A DNA stretch of 64,000 nt, from NCBI RefSeq assembly GCF_051014445.1, contig NC_135136.1, positions 28,600,001 to 28,664,000 on the forward strand, in the 5' to 3' direction. The position numbers were made by a program, and so were the translations under genes. The notes under the pieces are model-generated. The model worked only from the letters and a program-made list of their open reading frames with translations, made no database searches and had not been told where the DNA came from. Below, one piece after another: positions 23,644 to 35,294 of the stretch (position 1 is its first letter; each line of letters opens with the position of its first letter). The DNA is from Colletes latitarsis (taxonomy: Eukaryota > Arthropoda > Insecta > Hymenoptera > Colletidae).

Positions 23644-23868
23644 TTAACACGTTAACTGTCGAGTGATCCATGTACGGGCGACAAGACTTTTCACTTTGTA
23701 ACTAAAATAATTAATTCTGATGCTAAAATATTAAACAAAATAAATTTGAATAAAATTCATGAATTGTAGTGTGTAGTACAAATATCAAGTTACGTAGTAT
23801 CGTTTAAAATCGAAGTTTTGGTCTCGTAAAAAATTCTACACTTTTTATCTGGCAGTTAACGCGTTTAA
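23644..23868. mobile_element. Family B piggyBac-type MITE, copy 4
   Basis: TTAA (23644-23647) then CACGTTAACTGTCGAGTGAT. The interior AATAAATTTGAATAAAATTC and ATCGAAGTTTTGGTCTCG matches other copies. It ends TCTGGCAGTTAACGCG then TTAA (23865-23868). 225 bases, non-coding. Confidence 0.82.
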
Positions 23869-25532
23869 AAATGATATTTGCGAAGGATGTATCGTGAACT
23901 TTTTTAAAATTTTATAACGTAACATCAGGCCTAGCAGTGAATCAGATACAGTTTAGAGCAAATTTAATTTGAAAATACAAGGCAGCGATAAATATCAAGA
24001 TGCCCGCATCGCGCAATATCCATATATCATCACTATTATTTCTGTGCAGTTTTCTTAATCGTAAGATGCTTTGTTAAATATCGCCCCGATCGCGCGATAA
24101 TTACTACGCACTTCCGTGAAACAATTGACCGGGAAGCAGAGCTATCGGAAGGCCCGGAGTCGAACAATGTCTTGATAACGTATCTACGCGTGCAACAGGT
24201 AAGCATTATGCGAGCCATAACGGCGCGACGCGTCGGCGAAACGAAGTAGATACGGTTCATCTTGATCAGACGCGGAGCAATAACGCCAAAGTAGTATCAA
24301 ACCGCGACGGTGAACGATTCGAGAGGGAAATAACGAGGCCCCCGGTCCACCAATGGACAACAGCTGCCATTATCTCCAAAAATAGAAGCGGCCCTATATG
24401 CGCAATCGCGGTTACGCTCTATACCGAGGTTCATTAAGCGTTTTCTAAAATATCGATCGGCGTCGTCGTCGATCGGTTTCCCTTCTATCGAGACCAGAAT
24501 ATCTGGCTATGTCGCGAACGAATTTCTAGTTACCAGATTGCCGTGGAAAATCGAGGCAAACAACCGCGCGTTCTTACTTATAACAGCTTCGTTAGAATTA
24601 ATTAGACAGATGTTTCCGCGGTTAATCGACTGCGATTACGCGACCGCCCCTTTGGAACATTCGTCGTGTCGGTTTCAAATTTACGATAATCGTTCCCTCG
24701 ACCTCGTGCGCTAGGTGTCGGAGCCGCGTTACTTTTCTCGTCGCCCGTTTATGGCCACAAAGGGAACAGCGGAATTATATAATCGGGTGGTCGTGGCAAT
24801 CGCGATCGTCGAGTCGAACGTTAACGAAGCGTGCAATATGGACAAATGGTAATTAATTAGAGGCTGGACGAACGTCGCCACCCTGGATAAACACGAACGC
24901 CGGGAGGATTTTCTTAATAAGAGCCGTCGCGAATACGTGGCGTTGCGGATCGAGCCTGTTCGTTCCGGCGTGTTGCGCCCCCGGGCGTCCTCGAGATACG
25001 AAGGCCTTAATCGACTTCCCTCGCGGTACCGCGAACATGATCTAATTTTACGCGTGCTTCCTCGCGATGGACGCGTGCTTGTTCCACGAATAATTGTACG
25101 ATCGCCGGACAGTACTGCAATTTATACGGACACGGCAATTCACGTGTTTACGTTCACTCGTTACGTTGTAATCTTCTCCGCTCGCAAGCACGGGGATCGC
25201 CGTTCAGGCAGGATCTTCTAAATAGAAATTGAGAACGTCGAGAGGTTACCGAAGGAAGCATCATTCATACTGGGCAGGGCGCCTCCAACTAGCAGGTAAT
25301 ACGAATACACGCCAAGCTATGTGTGCTTTGTTTCTATTGGGGAAACTCGGGATAATTTCAGCGTACTAAGAAAACCGTTCGCTGGTTCTTTGGACAATTA
25401 TACGCACAAGTGACACATTTGTTTTCTTATTTTAACGCAATTTCAACGCCTCCAATGGAGATTATTTTGTAACGTAATTTAAAATAATTTCTACATTCAT
25501 TATACGATGCAAAGAGGTTTTCTATATCGATA
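23869..25532. other. CpG-rich block with AT-rich shoulders
   Basis: 24051-25260 is CpG-rich. The frames at 24036-24260 minus, 24853-25038 minus and 24937-25221 plus are unrecognised and overlap each other. The flanks to 25532 are AT-rich. No shared repeat seen. Confidence 0.35.
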
Positions 25533-25854
25533 TACAGGGTGAGGCACGAATTAGTAATGTTCACGTTCATTTGTTTGCATCAAATATTGTGGCAATCGAT
25601 TCATGGCAATTTTTCCTTCAATGTCATCTGAAAATTATCATGTAGTAGATCGTTGAATTCGTTTCAACGTCCCCTACAATACCATGAAGTTAAAAATACC
25701 TAGTTTCATTTAAAAATATAACAGTGCCCTTAATCTTTTATCGGAAATCAATTTGTTTTTAAATGTAAGCAACTGCAATTTCTTGTTGCTTAAATACTGA
25801 TTAACTTTGAATGCGGCTGAAATATCGCTGGACTAATTCGTGCCTCACTCTGTA
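25533..25854. mobile_element. Short TA-target MITE
   Basis: The left end TACAGGGTGAGGCACGAATT is matched inverted at the right (ACTAATTCGTGCCTCACTCTGTA, ending 25854), giving TIRs of about 23 bases and TA at both tips. 322 bases, AT-rich interior, no open frame. The first bases (CAGGGTG) are shared with family A, but the remainder differs, so it is a separate family probably served by a related Tc1/mariner-type transposase. Confidence 0.85.
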
Positions 25855-25879
25855 GATTACATTTTAGGAACGATTATAT

Positions 25880-27426
25880 GGTGACACCTCCCGTACACGT
25901 CACTAGAGGGCTACGCTCAATCTATTCTCTCGCAAGCCCTCGATCGACCAACCTTCCTTTCCTACATATATATACTTTTCTTGACCGTCAACCAATCTGG
26001 ATGTCTAAAGCAGGGCCTTGCCAGGATTGCCCTACTGATGAGTCTCACTAGCAAGCCCAGGATGAAACACGCTCTCCTCTCTCCTTTCCTTTTTATAAAC
26101 TACTGTTATTTCACTTACCATATATCGCCATCGAGCAAAAATGCGCCATAAATATAGCGCTATCACAAATATGGATTTTGACTGTATGGAAAAAGTGAGT
26201 AAGCATGATAGCAGGAAGAAAGAAAGGAAAGGAGAGGGGAGCACTTCGCTTTAGACGCCGGGACATTTAATAGTCGATCGAAGAGAACGTATACAGGGTG
26301 TTCGGTCACCCCTGGGAAAAATTTTAATACGAAATTCTAGAGGTCAAAATAAAACGAAAATCAAGAATATCAATTTCTTGACTGAGGCTTCGTTAAAAAG
26401 TTATTAAAAAATTTCAAATCATTCTAAAAAAATTATTTTCGGTTGCGGGGGTCGATTACAATCATTTTTGATCAATAGACATACCCCCGAAATCCTACGC
26501 ATTTTAGAGAAAAAGATTCCTGATCAAAAATCTAGATCGTGATCGAAAATCTTTCTATGAGGCTAGAAATGCACCCTCGAAATTTCATACGAATGTTTAA
26601 AATGTCATAATTCCTGAACGGATTGGACGATTTTAATGTTTCAAACGGCAAGCAACGCGTATTTTGGTGTAGAATATGTAGAAATTCTAAAAATATCCGA
26701 AAAGTTGTTCCTTAACACCGTGAAATGAGAAAAACTTCATAAAAATGGTCCAAATTTCAAATGGTCATAACTCCTACAATAGTGAACATATTTCAATGAA
26801 TCTTTTTTCTGACGTAGAGCTCATGGGTACCTACAAAAACGTACTAGACAACTTTTCTGTAGGGTGTTAAACAAAATTATTAAAAATGAAGAACGTATTT
26901 TTAAGAAAAATCGACAAAGGGGTAGGTGTCCAAAATTTTTTGATGAAAAACAAAATTTCAAATAGTTCTAGAAAAATTATTTTTGGTTGCTAGGGTCAAT
27001 TACAATCATTTTTGGCCAATAGACATACCCCCGAAATACCACCCACTTTCGAGAAAAAAATTCGAGTAGATGGACTTTGTCGACAAAATTAAAAACATTC
27101 AAATCGTTCTGGAAAAATTATTTTCGTTTGCAAGGGTCAATTACAAGCATTTTTGGTGAACAGATATACTCCCAAAACTCTGCATTTTCGAGAAAAAAAT
27201 TCAGTACCGTCGGAACTTGAAACTTTAATAACTTGTTAACGAAGCCTCCATCAACAAATTGGTATTCTTGATTTTCGTCTTATTTTGACCTCTAGAATCT
27301 CCCATTAAAATTTTTCCCAGGGGTAGCCGAACACCCTGTATAGAAATAGGAAGGTTGGTCGAGCACTTGCGAGAGAGTGAATTGAGTGCAGCCCTCTGGT
27401 AACAAGTGCGAGAGGCGTCGCCACAC
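25880..27426. mobile_element. Family C long-inverted-repeat element, complete copy, split by a family A copy
   Basis: The left arm (25880 to about 26110) contains CGTCACTAGAGGGCTACG, TCTCTCGCAAG, GACCAACCTTCC and GTCTAAAGCAGGGCC, then CTCCTCTCTCCTTTCC. The right arm (about 26195-26291 and 27343-27426) carries the same words inverted: GGAAAGGAGAGGGGAGCACT, GCTTTAGAC, GGAAGGTTGGTCGAGCAC, GCAGCCCTCTGGTAACAAG. The right arm lacks about 60 bases present in the left and is interrupted at its TATA by the family A copy 26292-27342. Without that insertion the element is about 500 bases, essentially a foldback with a short AT-rich loop, and non-coding. Confidence 0.8.
26292..27342 (+). mobile_element. 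Family A element, copy A4, three modules plus centre
   Basis: It begins TACAGGGTGTTCGGTCACCC and ends GGGGTAGCCGAACACCCTGT followed by A at 27340 and TA. Order: left TIR, one module (about 26400-26515), centre (26520-26940, with CATAATTCCTGAACGGATTG and ATTTCAATGAATCTTTTTTC), two modules, right TIR with the CGGAACTTGAAACTTTAATA edge. It is about 1,050 bases, with no transposase. It lies in the right arm of family C at the spot equivalent to that used by A2. Confidence 0.88.
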
Positions 27427-28550
27427 AAACAATTGCTGCTTCCTTGATTCGTTAATAACACAAGTTAAATGTTCGACCACCGTGTATGTAGGATTTTGCA
27501 ATCCTTATCTTCAAATTTTCCTGTGCAATTAGCCCAAGAACATCTTTTTACGAGAACGTTGAACTTGTTTCAACAAGTAAAAACTAGGTTACTACATATT
27601 GACGTAGATAAGAAACTGACTGATTTTTGTTTAAAACCTTTTTCCACAGATTTACGAAAGTTCCTGAAAAATCGCAATATAAAAACTCGTCTAAAACTAC
27701 GAATATTCGCAACTTAATAAAAAAGAAATTCTCAGAGTGCAAAGGATCGAATAGTCGACAAACTCGACGAACAGTTTATCGAGACTTCCAAGTAAGAGGG
27801 AACGTATCGAAAAGGAATCTTCGCGAATTTTTCTTGGACGAGACATCCTGTTTCCTTTCGGCGATGTCGAGACAGCACGAGCATCGCGGAAATTCAATTT
27901 CGTGGAAGAAGAGGAGTACGGTTCTCGACGAAGAGGGAGCGCTGTAGTACTCGCTGGTTAGAGCCACGTTTCCTGGTTAAATCGCGGCACGAATAAGAGA
28001 TCCCATTACACGCGGTGCATCAACAAATCACGGCAACCGATAATCCGTTCCGACCTTCGTCCACAACCTGCAAGATTGTTGTTGCAGGCCGGCGCGAGCG
28101 GCTGCGCGCTGAAGCCGTATCTTCGAGCCGCGGAATACATTATCCCGAAGATTAGTGTGCGAACGATACGAGAAAAGGCATATCCACAACACCAATGGGG
28201 GTCCAAGTGAACGCGCCGCGAACACAGCCGTACACCTCCAACCACGTGCTAGAATCGAGCGCGGCTATTGCGTGAAATTTACGAGTAAACGTAATCCGAA
28301 ACCGTTTGTACACTTGCCTCGGCCTTTGGCGAAAATTTTAGATATAGTAAAATTTTTAACGTTTCATTTAGTGCATTTGCCATTTTTTAATATAAGAATC
28401 TAGTAGAATTTCTTTTGGCTCGAAATATAATGGTTTGTTTAGATTTTCCAGAGAACCGCACAGGTTGCTTTGCTTTCGATGTTTCGATCTTTTCCTTCAG
28501 GTCCGCTTTAGAAACTACAATTTGATAATTGACAGTGCAGATATTGAACC
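27427..28550. other. AT-rich shoulder and CpG-rich block
   Basis: 27740-28330 is CpG-rich, with short overlapping frames on both strands (27627-27947 plus, 28006-28245 minus) that I do not recognise. The flanks are AT-rich. Confidence 0.35.
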
Positions 28551-29010
28551 GTATTAACTAATTCAATGCCCTATTTATATGATACTCGGGAAACATTTTT
28601 GTATAGTTATTAGAATTTATTCGAATATTGTGTGATTTTTGAGATAACTTTCCTTTAAGATAGTGAGATTATTTTTTCCGTTTGATAGAGCATTTTTGAC
28701 CTAAAGGAAATAAACATAAATTCAAATAACACGTAAGGTAGAATGAGAAAAGTTTTACAGTACGAAGGCCAAATGGTGTAGTAATCGTATTAACTAATTC
28801 AGTACCCTATTTATATGATACTCGGGAAACATTTTTGTATAGTTATTAGAATTTATTTGAATATTGTGTGATTTTTGAGATAACTTTCCTTTGAGATAGT
28901 GAGATTATTTTTCCCGTTTGATAAAGTATTTTTGACCCAAAGAAAATAATTTCAAATAATACGTAAGGTAGAATGAGAAAAGTTTTACAGTAAGGAGGCC
29001 AAATGATACT
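28551..29010. repeat. Tandem duplication, 236-base period, two copies
   Basis: GTATTAACTAATTCA at 28551 recurs at 28787, and the two units stay alike through GATACTCGGGAAACATTTTT, GTGTGATTTTTGAGATAACT and AATGAGAAAAGTTTTACAG. The second unit has a small deletion near 28946. The right unit runs into the reverse-transcriptase remnant of 28980-29395, so the duplicated DNA is the 3' flank or 3' part of that retroelement in the minus direction. Confidence 0.88.
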
Positions 29011-29395
29011 GCCATATTCTGGAATAGATCTTGTCACAGCGCAATAGAGAATTTTGAGTGTATCATTGTTGTTGACAAATTTGGAGGCTCTATGCATATG
29101 TCCCAAAAAGCTGAGACTACGTAGTAGTGAAATAATTTTTTCATAATGTACTTTGAAAAATAAGTTAGAGGAGAAAGTAATACCAAGATCTTTAAAGTAC
29201 CATTTAGAGTATAATTATAAACTACGTTATTTTTCTTATTACTAAATCTAACAGTATGACATTTATCTAAATCAAGGGATAAGTATCATTCCTGAAGCCT
29301 GTCAAGGTCAGCTTGAATTAATTGGATTCTTCGCTGATTTTAGATGCATTGATAAATCTTAAGATCGTCGGAATATAATAAAAACTTTATTTGTA
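28980..29395 (-). pseudogene. Non-LTR retrotransposon reverse transcriptase remnant
   Basis: Read on the minus strand, a frame near 29363-29385 gives LLYSDDLKIYQCI, the Y-x-DD catalytic motif of reverse transcriptase. A shifted frame gives QADLDRLQE, a stop where a Trp is usual, then LSLDLDKCHTVRFSNKK. A third frame gives KDLGITFSSNLFF, FLGHMHRASKF, LKILYCAVTRSIPEYGSIIW. The order (YxDD, LQ.DLD.L, KC..V.F, KDLG, LY..V.S..EYGS..W) is that of the C-terminal RT and thumb region of jockey/CR1-like non-LTR elements. At least two frameshifts and in-frame stops make it dead. The endonuclease and the rest of the RT are not in the window. Confidence 0.85.
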
Positions 29396-30507
29396 CTAGT
29401 CTAAATTATTTGAGACTTCAATGGAGCATTAATCAACATCTGTCACTGCTTCCGAATACTTTCATTTTTCTTTCATTAAAATATCTTGAAAATTTTTTTA
29501 ATTCTCCTTCGAATCAATAATCACTTCCTGCCAAAAATGAAAGAGTCAAATGATAAATGCACAAGTAGAAAGAACAAAAATTGTCAAACGTAAACGTCTT
29601 GTGGTTATTCAGAATATTATTTTTTAAATTTTGATGAAGATTGATGCGAGGAAAATTCAGGAGAAATTCAGAAGTGAAAATTAAGGGATCCACGTAATAA
29701 GGTTGAGAATCAATCCAATCTTATACTTTGGTAATGCGATACGGTTCGTGTCTCGCCCCCCAGTGAATATTCGTATGAAATTTCTGGCGCCTTTCGTGAA
29801 GTATTATAAATTTCACCCGTGAAAGTTTGAAATTTCAACCGCAATTGAACTTGAGAATAGTTATTTTCCAGCGTGTGCGTTAAGTGGTTTAAGCGTTTTA
29901 GAGGTAGCTTTGTTCGTCTATACACGATCCGTGAATGTCTCGCAGAAAGCTCTTTCAAACGACGCTGTAACGCAAGCTAAATAACTATTCATAAATTTCA
30001 CGAAGAGCCGTTATCGTGACTGTACGCAGTGTCGCGAGGCGCTGTGAACTATACGTGTAGTAAATTCACAGCCAGTCGGCCATGTCAACAATAGTGCCAC
30101 GTAAAATATCGACGTTAATGATCCTCTTATGCGACGACATGAAACAGCCAAGCGTCGAAAACATTGTCGATGGAACGGTTGTCATTGGGAAATATATTCC
30201 CAGAATCTAGGATTTTCGCAACATGCGTTTGCAGCTTATTTCATTAATCCTAATTTCTACATAGAACAAAAAATTGAATTTGACGATACACAAATTTCTT
30301 TTGTGTATTTCTTTCTTGAGATTTAATTAAAGCGAGGAAGAATTACACTTCGAATAAATATTTTAATCTCTTCATTAATTTTATATGTATTAACAAAATA
30401 CAAATTCGTTTTATTGCTTTTTGTGTGAGTTGTTTTATTCCAACAACATTAACTCTAACGACTTCTGAGAAACGGTAAGCAATGTTCAGTGTATTATTTG
30501 TATTCAT
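29396..30507. other. AT-rich DNA with a moderately CpG-rich middle
   Basis: 29740-30140 has more CG words; the rest is AT-rich. Frames at 29710-29958 minus and 30129-30326 plus are unrecognised. Confidence 0.3.
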
Positions 30508-31382
30508 ACAGGAAGTTCGGCTACCCCTGGGAAAAATTTTAATCAGAGATTCTAGAGGCCAAAATAAGACGAAAATTAAGAAAATCAATTTCTTGACTGA
30601 GGCTTCGTTAAAAAGTTATTAAAAAATTTCAAATCGTTCTACAAAAATTATTTTCGGTTGCAGGGGCCGATTGCAATTATTTTTGGTCATTACACATACC
30701 CCCGAATTCCTACGCATTTTCGAGAAAAAAATTCCTTACTGAAAATCTAATCTGAAGCCCTGAAATTTCATGCGAATCTTTAAAATGTCATAACTCCTGA
30801 ATGAATTGGAGGATTTTAATTTTTCAAAATGCAAACAACGCGTATTTTAGTGGAGAATATGTAGAAATTTTAACAATATTGAAAAAGTTGTTCCTTGACC
30901 CCATAAAGTTAGAAAAACCCCATAAAAATGGTCCAATATTCAAACAGCCATAACTCCTGCAGTGGTGAATATATTTCAATGAAACTTTTTTCTGAAATAG
31001 AGCTCATAGTTACCTACAAAAAAGTATTAAACAACTTTTCTGTCGGGCGTCAAACAAAATTATTAAAAATCAAAAACGAATGTTTAAGAAATATCGACGG
31101 GGGTAGGTAGGTGCTTAAATTTTTTGACGAAAAAAATATTTCATATCGTTCTGAAAAAATTAGTTTCAGTTGCGGGGATCAATTATTATCATTTTTGGTG
31201 AATAGACATAACCCCGAAATTCTGCGTATTTTCGAGAAAAAATTCAGTACGGGCGGAACTTTAAACGTTAATAACTTTTTAACGAAGCTTCCTTCAACAA
31301 ATTCGTATTCTTGATTTTCGTTCTATTTTGGCTTTTAGAATCTCCCATTAAAACTTTCCTAGGGGTAGGCGAACACCCTATA
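30508..31382 (+). mobile_element. Family A element, copy A5, two modules plus centre
   Basis: The left tip is decayed (TACAGGAAGTTCGGCTACCC) and the right tip reads TAGGGGTAGGCGAACACCCT then ATA. One module precedes and one follows the centre (about 30745-31110). The centre holds an open frame of about 60 codons beginning MVQYSNSHN, also seen in A7 and A9, but it is broken in A4. Confidence 0.85.
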
Positions 31383-31980
31383 TACTTAATAAAGATTATA
31401 CTTACACAACTTAATTCACGTTTTCGAAAGATTTTTGCTACTTTATATCAAAGGCTACTATTATTAACAAATAATCGATTCTTTTCACTCTGTCATCTAT
31501 CACAGATTATTAATGGATTTTCCGGAGCATCTAGTACAATATAGGTCGCAATACGTATAATATTTTGTTATGAAAAGTATTTTCCTCGACGTTTCGTCCC
31601 TCTTTGTCGAGACCTCTTCAGGAGTAAAGTTATTTTAGATCAAATTTAGATTCCTCGTGAAAAAAACAAATCGAAAATAAAATATAAAACTTTTTCACAC
31701 GAGGCTCCGTTTTCGAGGAAAGCGAGTTAAAAAATGTATAATGTCGCGTTTCGACTATAAGTAGAAACAGCAAGTTATGAACAGACATACCAGCCAAATA
31801 GTAATCAATCGTACACGTATACGACAAATTTTCAAATTATCTCGAAAACGAAACATTGTAAGAAAACACTTTATTCTACATTTATGTGAAAAAACAAAAA
31901 TGCAAGTTTCCTATTTTTACGTAAGTATTTGTTAGGCTCTATTAAGTTTCTTAATGTCAGTAAACAAATATTTATAAATA
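31383..31980. other. AT-rich DNA with a ribozyme-like or retroelement-associated motif
   Basis: 31584-31624 reads, on the minus strand, CTCCTGAAGAGGTCTCGAC then AAAGAGGGACGAAACGTCGAG. This has CTGAAGA and GAAA boxes spaced as in a hammerhead core and resembles sequence known from Penelope-like elements. A small hairpin (CCTCGTGAAAAAA / TTTTTCACACGAGG) lies at 31651-31708. No coding sequence seen. Confidence 0.3.
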
Positions 31981-33671
31981 ATATTCGTTCGACAACGACA
32001 GGTGGACGTAGCTGGTAAATAAAATTGGGTCTCGAAAGGTGATTCTAGTTGTTCGTAGCGCAAAGTTCGATCGACAGATTTGTAAACAAGAGTGGTCGAA
32101 CGAGTTATCGGGAATAGAATCCCGAGGTTGAGTCATCTAATCCGAGGTCGCGTGACCGCGGTCGACGTAATTCACGATTGAATAAACGTCAAACAGCGAG
32201 AGCAAGGATCGACGGCGCGCGAGTGCACGATAACTGATGCGTCCGATGTCGTGTTTGCGCATAAACTTCGCCTTTAAACGCCGCTGTATTAGCATAATTT
32301 CACCGCGACACAGGTGCATAACGCTCGTTCCAGGAAATTGACTCGCGTTTAACTATCTGATCCACCGAGCTCTAGATCTCGCGCTTGGAACACAATTTAT
32401 GTCCGGGCAAGTAAGAACGCTCGAGCGACTCAATCGCATAAATAACACTGAGTCGATGTTATTATCAAACGCCACCGTTACCATCCACGCGTTTTACGAA
32501 CCTGATATTGAGACATAAAATCATAGGATTAAGTCGATTTTCAGAACAGCCAGACTATTTACGCGAGCCACGTAAGTTTACCGGACACTTTAAGCAAGTC
32601 TTTTATTCTAGAATGCTAAAAGAGCTGGTTCTCTGTGAATTCTTTATGGAAATTAATAATGCTGCAAGTGATAAAGGAAAATCAATGCTAGTGATAAAGG
32701 AAAAACATCTTGTGAGATTTTTATGAACTTTTAAGAAAATAAATAAAGTGAAAATATATTTTATACCGATACCTTCGCTCGTGCTATTAATTCTTTATTT
32801 TATATTTATTTTATTTGTAAGTTCGTCGACATTCTGCTAATCTTTTAAGCTTACCTCCAGAAGTATACAAAATGTGACTATAACGTTGTAATGCAGTATA
32901 ATAACTCTTTGGATTACACGGTTAATTTGTTCCAGAACTGTTCGCGTGAGTTGAGTTGCATAAATATGATCTATTGTAAGGGGAAAGAAATATTAATTTC
33001 AGAATAAGGCGAATCTGGTATCACGTGTGAGCAAAATGAGGACAGTTTCCAGTAACTTTTACGGAAAATAAGTATTCTTTGTAAATTTTTTATGAAAATA
33101 CCATGAGGTTTTTCGAATAGAGAGTTTCACCCACTCTGTTATTTATCTTTTGAAATTCGATAATGATATGTATAAACTGTTTAACTTTAAACGCGTTTTT
33201 TCGAAACATCATTTTTCAAACTTGCGGGATAAATATCTCAAAAACTAATTGATCAATTTAAATGAATCTTTTTTTATATTGTAGAGTATACTTTTCTATA
33301 GGCAGTGAATATCTAATATCTTGAATTTTTTTAAATTTATTAACTTTTACAGAATGTAGAATTGTGAAAAAAATGGTAAAAGAATGATTTCTAACTTTAA
33401 GATGGCAGAAAACAATAAAAAAAAAATTATTTTTTTCACTTTAAAAGGTTCACTGCTTCGGAAATTTCATGCAGTTTAAGAATATGTACGATCTTTTTGT
33501 TTTAGATTTACAGTCGAGGAGCTAGAACGCCTGCAACTTAATAAGAATTTCTCGAGGACTACGATGAAACACGGCTTATTCACTCTGAATGTTTATATAA
33601 AAAAGAAAATTTTATAATTTTTTATATGCATAAAGGGAGCATAATAAAATGACAAAACGACAGATTGCTGT
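31981..33671. other. CpG-rich block, then AT-rich DNA
   Basis: 31981-32520 is CpG-rich (CGGTCGACG, GACGGCGCGCGAG words). 32520-33671 is AT-rich with A runs near 33420. No recognised gene or shared repeat. Confidence 0.35.
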
Positions 33672-35289
33672 TGTTTGGAATTCCAAATATTTTATATTAT
33701 AGGACGCGTCATGTATTTTCAATATTACTTAAATTACTTAATTTGGTTATCTGGCAAACGTACCTTTTTTTGACAATAGGAATTTCTGTACTGTAAAGCC
33801 ATTAAGCCATGCAGCATACTTAGTTAGTTTCAAGGGGTAATTTGGGCCCATTAACCCCTTGGGACCGCAGACAACCACCCTCGTACAAATCGTCAGGGGG
33901 TACGATTTGCAGTTTCGGGAGGACTGGCTCACGATGGAGGGGAAACTTTTGATTTGCAAATAGAATCACCGCATATTTTTGAACTTGATATACAGAGTAT
34001 TCGGCCAACACTGGGAAAAATTTTAATGGAAGATTCTAGAGGCCAAAATAAGACGAAAATCAAAAATATTAATTTGTTGATGGAGGCTTCGTTAAAAAGT
34101 TATTAACGTTTAAAGTTCCGCCGGTACTGAATTTTTTTTAGAAAGTGGGTAGAATTTCAGTGGTAGGTATATTCACCAAAAATTATTGTAATTGACCCCT
34201 GCAACAGAAAATAATTTTTCCAGAACGATTTGAAATTTTTTAATTTTGTCGAAAAATTTCATACCTTCCCGAATTTTTTTCTCGAAAGTGGGTAGGATTT
34301 CGAAGGTATGTCTAATCACCAAAACTTATTGTAATTGTCCCCCATAACCGAAAATAATTTTTTCAGAACGATTTGAAATTTTTTTTTTCGACGAAAAATT
34401 TTGGGTAGCTACCCCCGTCGATATTTCTTAAAAATTCATTTTTCATTTTTAGTAATTTTATTTGACGCCCGTTAGAAAAGTTGTCTAATATTTTTTGTAG
34501 GTACCCATAAGCTCTATTGCAGAAAAAAGTTTCATTGAAATATGTTCACTATTGTAGGAGTTATTGCCATTTGAAAATTGGACCATTTTTATGAGAATTT
34601 TCTCACTTTACAGGGTTAAGGAACAACTTTTCGGATATTTTTGGAACTTCTACATATTTTGCATCAAAATATGCGTTGATTGCATTTTGAAACATTAAAA
34701 TCGTCCAATCCGTTCAGAAATTATGACCTTTTAAAGATTCGTATGAAATTTCAGGGAACCATTTCAGTCCTCACATTAGATTTTCGGTAAAGTATTTTTT
34801 TTTCGAAAGTGCGTAGGATTTCGGGGGTATGTATATCTACCAAAAATGATTATAATTGACGCCCGCAACCAAAAATAATTTTTTTAGAATGATTTGAAAT
34901 TGTTTAATTTCATATTTTAATAACTTTTTAAGGAAGCCTCAGTCAAGAAATTGATAGTCTTGATCTTCGTCTTATTTTGGCCTCTAGAATCTCCTATTAA
35001 AATTTTTCCCAGGAATGGCCGAACACCCTGTATAATTACGGAACAGAAACGGACGGCCAGAACACTTGCAAGTTACAATAGAACAGAGAACAGTTACAGA
35101 TACATAGACCACAGGAGTTACAGTTACAAAAGACTAGATTTGCAAGAACTCTTACGAACCATTGTTACAATTCCTGTTAACACGTTATTTTGTACATATA
35201 TTTGTTAATAAATAAACGTGATTGTAAATAGTTATTATAATATCTATTTGTCACATAAATCAGCTCCAAGAATTATGTGAGAGCCAACA
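33672..35289 (+). mobile_element. Solo LTR, BEL-like family, copy 2, split by a family A copy
   Basis: It begins TGTTTGGAATTCCAAATATT and ends GAGAGCCAACA, flanked by GCTGT (33667-33671) and GCTGC (35290-35294), a 5-bp duplication with one difference. It aligns along its length with the LTR at 10129-10733. Removing the family A copy (33991-35032) leaves about 575 bases. The interruption falls in GAACTTGATATAA, where copy 1 reads GAACTTCGTATATAA uninterrupted. The AATAAA near the right end gives plus orientation. Confidence 0.87.
33991..35032 (-). mobile_element. Family A element, copy A6, reverse, inside the solo LTR
   Basis: It starts TACAGAGTATTCGGCCAACA and ends GGAATGGCCGAACACCCTGT with A. 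Order in reverse: TIR with GTTCCGCCGGTACTGAA, two modules, centre (34405-34790), one module, TIR. The uninterrupted LTR copy at 10129 provides the empty site, which confirms the TA insertion point and the element boundaries. Confidence 0.9.
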
Positions 35290-35294
35290 GCTGC

